Source: Candidatus Parvarchaeota archaeon UBA446 (lineage in GTDB: Archaea; Nanobdellota; Nanobdellia; Parvarchaeales; Parvarchaeaceae). From it: a stretch of DNA of 53,984 nucleotides. The stretch lies in assembly GCA_002503215.1 (NCBI GenBank), contig DARG01000014.1, positions 1 through 53,984 of the forward strand, written 5' to 3'. This document shows, piece by piece, positions 52,509 to 53,984 of the stretch. The notes under the pieces are model-generated. The model was not told the DNA's origin. It ran no database searches and saw nothing but the letters and a program-made list of their open reading frames with translations. Each line of letters opens with the position of its first letter. Position 1 is the stretch's first letter. A program made the translations under genes and the position numbers.

Positions 52509-52991
52509 GAATTTACCCCCTCTGCCAAAAACTTACATGACTGATCGCCTTTTGCTACACAATTAACTTCTGTAAATTTAATTTCCTCTTTAATTGCAGA
52601 AGATACCATCCTACTTAACACTCCTGAAGAAAAATAGCAAATTGGTTTATCTGTGGTATTAAATAAATTTATGTAAGCCTCGGCAAATACTGAAGGGTTT
52701 ATATCTGCAATTACCCTGTTACTCTCTAATGTTAACTTTATTCTTCCTATCCCTGCTGCAGTTGCAACTTTCTCTATGAAATTCAGAGTTTTATCCAAGG
52801 TAGAAAATCTAGCCGAATAATCTTCGGAGATTACACCAAATGCTTTGTAACCTAATTCAAACAGTTTTGTAGGGTCTTTTTCTATAATTTCCTTAAAAGC
52901 GGATATAAGTACATTAGCATTTAAAAGCAACCCTGGTCTTCCTAAAAGCAGTAATCTTCCATTTTCTATTTTTATATTTTTAGTTAGAAGC
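52505..52991 (-). pseudogene. V4R-domain protein, 5' end cut by an insertion sequence
   Basis: A small-ligand-binding protein. The frame is open to the IS boundary and reads LLTKNIKIENGRLLLLGRPGLL, then NANVLISAFKEII, and the V4R core at the end (SRMVSSAIKEEIKFTEVNCVAKGDQSCKFLAEG). The KGDxxCxF pattern is the V4R signature. No ATG exists between the IS end and the conserved N-terminus; the only in-frame starts are weak (TTG at 52930, inside the fold). The gene has lost its start codon and probably a few residues, so it is likely inactive or poorly made. It overlaps the ligase gene by 4 bases. Confidence 0.72.
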
Positions 52992-53008
52992 GGCTCTGTA
53001 GAAATCCT
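52992..53008 (+). repeat. Left terminal inverted repeat of the IS
   Basis: Seventeen bases starting GGCTCTGTAG. It matches the right repeat in 16 of 17 positions, with C/G at position 5 as the only difference. Confidence 0.85.
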
Positions 53009-53021
53009 TTATTAAAATAGA

Positions 53022-53066
53022 CCTCCTTAGTCATGTTATGAAAAAATCTCAACAAAACCAAGGAGG
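53022..53066 (+). promoter_or_regulatory. Anti-Shine-Dalgarno hairpin of the transposase gene
   Basis: CCTCCTT (53022-53028) is the exact complement of AAGGAGG (53060-53066), the ribosome site of the transposase, with a 31-base loop. In a transcript that reads in from outside the ribosome site would be hidden, a known way for IS elements to limit transposition. Confidence 0.5.
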
Positions 53067-53070
53067 CGCT

Positions 53071-53984
53071 ATGAAAAGTAAATCTGGCTGCAAATATAAA
53101 GGTTTCATATATATGGTTCTTAGGATAGCAAGCAGGGTACTGCCAAGGTATTCAAGCAAGTATTCCAAGCACACATACACCCAGCCGCAGCTGGCTACGG
53201 CTTTAGCGCTCATGAAAAGGGACAGGAAAAGCTACAGGGATATGCCTTCTGCATTGAATGAGGTAAGAAACGCTATAGGATTGAAGGAAAATATGCCTCA
53301 TTTTACTACCCTACATAAGTTCCTGGAAAGGATATCCATAGATGTTTTAGACACTATACTCAGGAAGACATATTTAACTCTATTACGTCCAAATGAAAAG
53401 GTAAACATAGCCATAGACTCTACAGGTTACTCGAAGAGAAACGTGTCTTACCATTACCTATGGAGGATAAAGGGCAGGATACGGCATAGGGAGCATGTAA
53501 AGCACTCTATAGCCGTTGATGTAGACAGGCAGGCGATAATAGCAGCCATAGACAGGAGCAACCCGTATGCAGCTGATACAAAGGATTTTATACCTTTAGT
53601 TAAGAAAGTCGCTTCTGTTGTAACCCCATGCAAGATACTGGCTGACAGAGGCTATGACTCTGAGAAGAACAATGAGTTCTGCTATAGGATAGGCGCAAAG
53701 CCCCTTATACCTATAAGGAATGCCAATGTGCCAGTGTGGAAGACCCACGGAATGCATAGGAAAGAAGCAAAACGACGCTTTGACTGGAAAAGCTACGACA
53801 AAAGAAGCCTTGTGGAGACAGTGAACTCAGTAGAAAAAAGACTGGAAGGCAGCTATGTGTCAAGCAGGAATGGCTGGATGCAGAAGAAGGAACTAAGACT
53901 AATGGACATAGTGTACAATATCCATAGACATATGGTGATTAGTGGAATGATTTTTTATTTATTGATGAGGATTTCTACACAGCC
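53071..53984 (+). CDS. IS5-like DDE transposase (3' end beyond window)
   Basis: A 304-residue open frame from the ATG four bases after AGGAGG. The N-terminal DNA-binding part has YTQPQLATALALMKRDRKSYRDM. The DDE catalytic residues are D116 (NIAIDSTGY), D192 (ILADRGYDSEKN) and E249 (RSLVETVNSVEKRLEG). All three and the usual YxxxxR-VE spacing are intact, so the enzyme could be active. The frame runs through the right inverted repeat to the window end without a stop, so its last residues would come from flanking DNA or from beyond the window. Confidence 0.85.
   Translation, partial: MKSKSGCKYKGFIYMVLRIASRVLPRYSSKYSKHTYTQPQLATALALMKRDRKSYRDMPSALNEVRNAIGLKENMPHFTTLHKFLERISIDVLDTILRKTYLTLLRPNEKVNIAIDSTGYSKRNVSYHYLWRIKGRIRHREHVKHSIAVDVDRQAIIAAIDRSNPYAADTKDFIPLVKKVASVVTPCKILADRGYDSEKNNEFCYRIGAKPLIPIRNANVPVWKTHGMHRKEAKRRFDWKSYDKRSLVETVNSVEKRLEGSYVSSRNGWMQKKELRLMDIVYNIHRHMVISGMIFYLLMRISTQ
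53968..53984 (-). repeat. Right terminal inverted repeat of the IS
   Basis: Inverted copy of the left repeat, 16 of 17 positions the same. It ends at the last base of the window. Confidence 0.8.

Larger units (their letters stand above)
52992..53984 (+). mobile_element. Insertion sequence, IS5-like with DDE transposase
   Basis: A 993-base element bounded by 17-base inverted repeats with one mismatch, beginning GGCTCTGTAGAAATCC on the left and, inverted, GGCTGTGTAGAAATCC on the right. It holds one transposase gene. Base use is visibly more G+C-rich and AGG/GCC-rich than the flanking genes, which suggests recent arrival. The right repeat ends exactly at the last base of the window, so a target duplication cannot be checked. 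Confidence 0.85.

Overview
The window is about 54 kb of AT-rich archaeal chromosome. Archaeal markers include an RNA polymerase with split large subunits (rpoH-rpoB2-rpoB1-rpoA1-rpoA2), GatD/GatE amidotransferase, an Rli1/ABCE1 ribosome recycling factor, Mre11-Rad50 with a zinc hook, archaeal TyrRS, bulge-helix-bulge type tRNA introns and TATA-box promoters. Genes are very tightly packed, often with 4-base ATGA overlaps. There are many small class III signal (pilin-like) proteins, a bacterial-type ThrRS, a zinc-containing ferredoxin of the thermoacidophile type, and a one-domain Dph2. Together these suggest a small-genome DPANN archaeon, possibly of the Parvarchaeota/Micrarchaeota (ARMAN) kind from an acidic setting. 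That placement is an inference and no marker here fixes it.

Layout. 1-7.9 kb: a truncated NAD-sugar epimerase, an EF-Tu-like protein without a G domain, a methyltransferase, a HAD phosphatase, tRNA-Lys and tRNA-Val, a GT2 glycosyltransferase, a pirin and a PadR regulator. 7.8-14.4 kb: two hairpin terminators, ftsZ with palindromes upstream, then gatD-gatE-METTL5-like methyltransferase-pilin as one overlapping run, and an MDR oxidoreductase. 14.4-17.2 kb: a 58-residue pilin-like gene, thrS and an HPP membrane protein. 17.2-21.6 kb: tRNA-Ser and a minus-strand cluster of pilin, membrane protein, unknown protein, KaiC-like protein, KaiC-GTPase fusion and roadblock protein. 21.7-26.5 kb: DUF211+VIT pair, nucleotidyltransferase plus an unusual TIM-barrel protein, two small membrane proteins and a CoA-binding protein. 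26.5-31.6 kb: rli1, a coiled-coil protein, two more pilin-like proteins, a winged-helix protein and trmI. 31.6-40.5 kb: the RNA polymerase/ribosomal operon on the minus strand. 40.5-48 kb: membrane protein, nth, dph2 fragment, rnhB, thioesterase, tyrS, mre11-rad50. 48-53 kb: two intron-containing tRNA-Leu genes, ferredoxin, DUF488, Mug-like glycosylase, KaiC-like ATPase, and an adenylate-forming enzyme coupled to a V4R protein. 53-54 kb: an insertion sequence whose left end truncates the V4R gene and whose right inverted repeat coincides with the window end.

The most interesting unit is the 17.4-20.4 kb operon. A degenerate RecA/KaiC domain is fused to a complete Ras-like GTPase of the CvnD/COG2229 type. 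It lies next to a roadblock protein, the class that pairs with such GTPases (MglB/CvnB), and a second KaiC-like protein with a broken Walker A motif. A pilin-like gene and a membrane-anchored protein lie just upstream on the same strand. This could be a GTPase switch tied to a cell-surface or polarity function, but the sequence does not prove it.

All calls come from reading motifs and gene order by eye. No database search was run.
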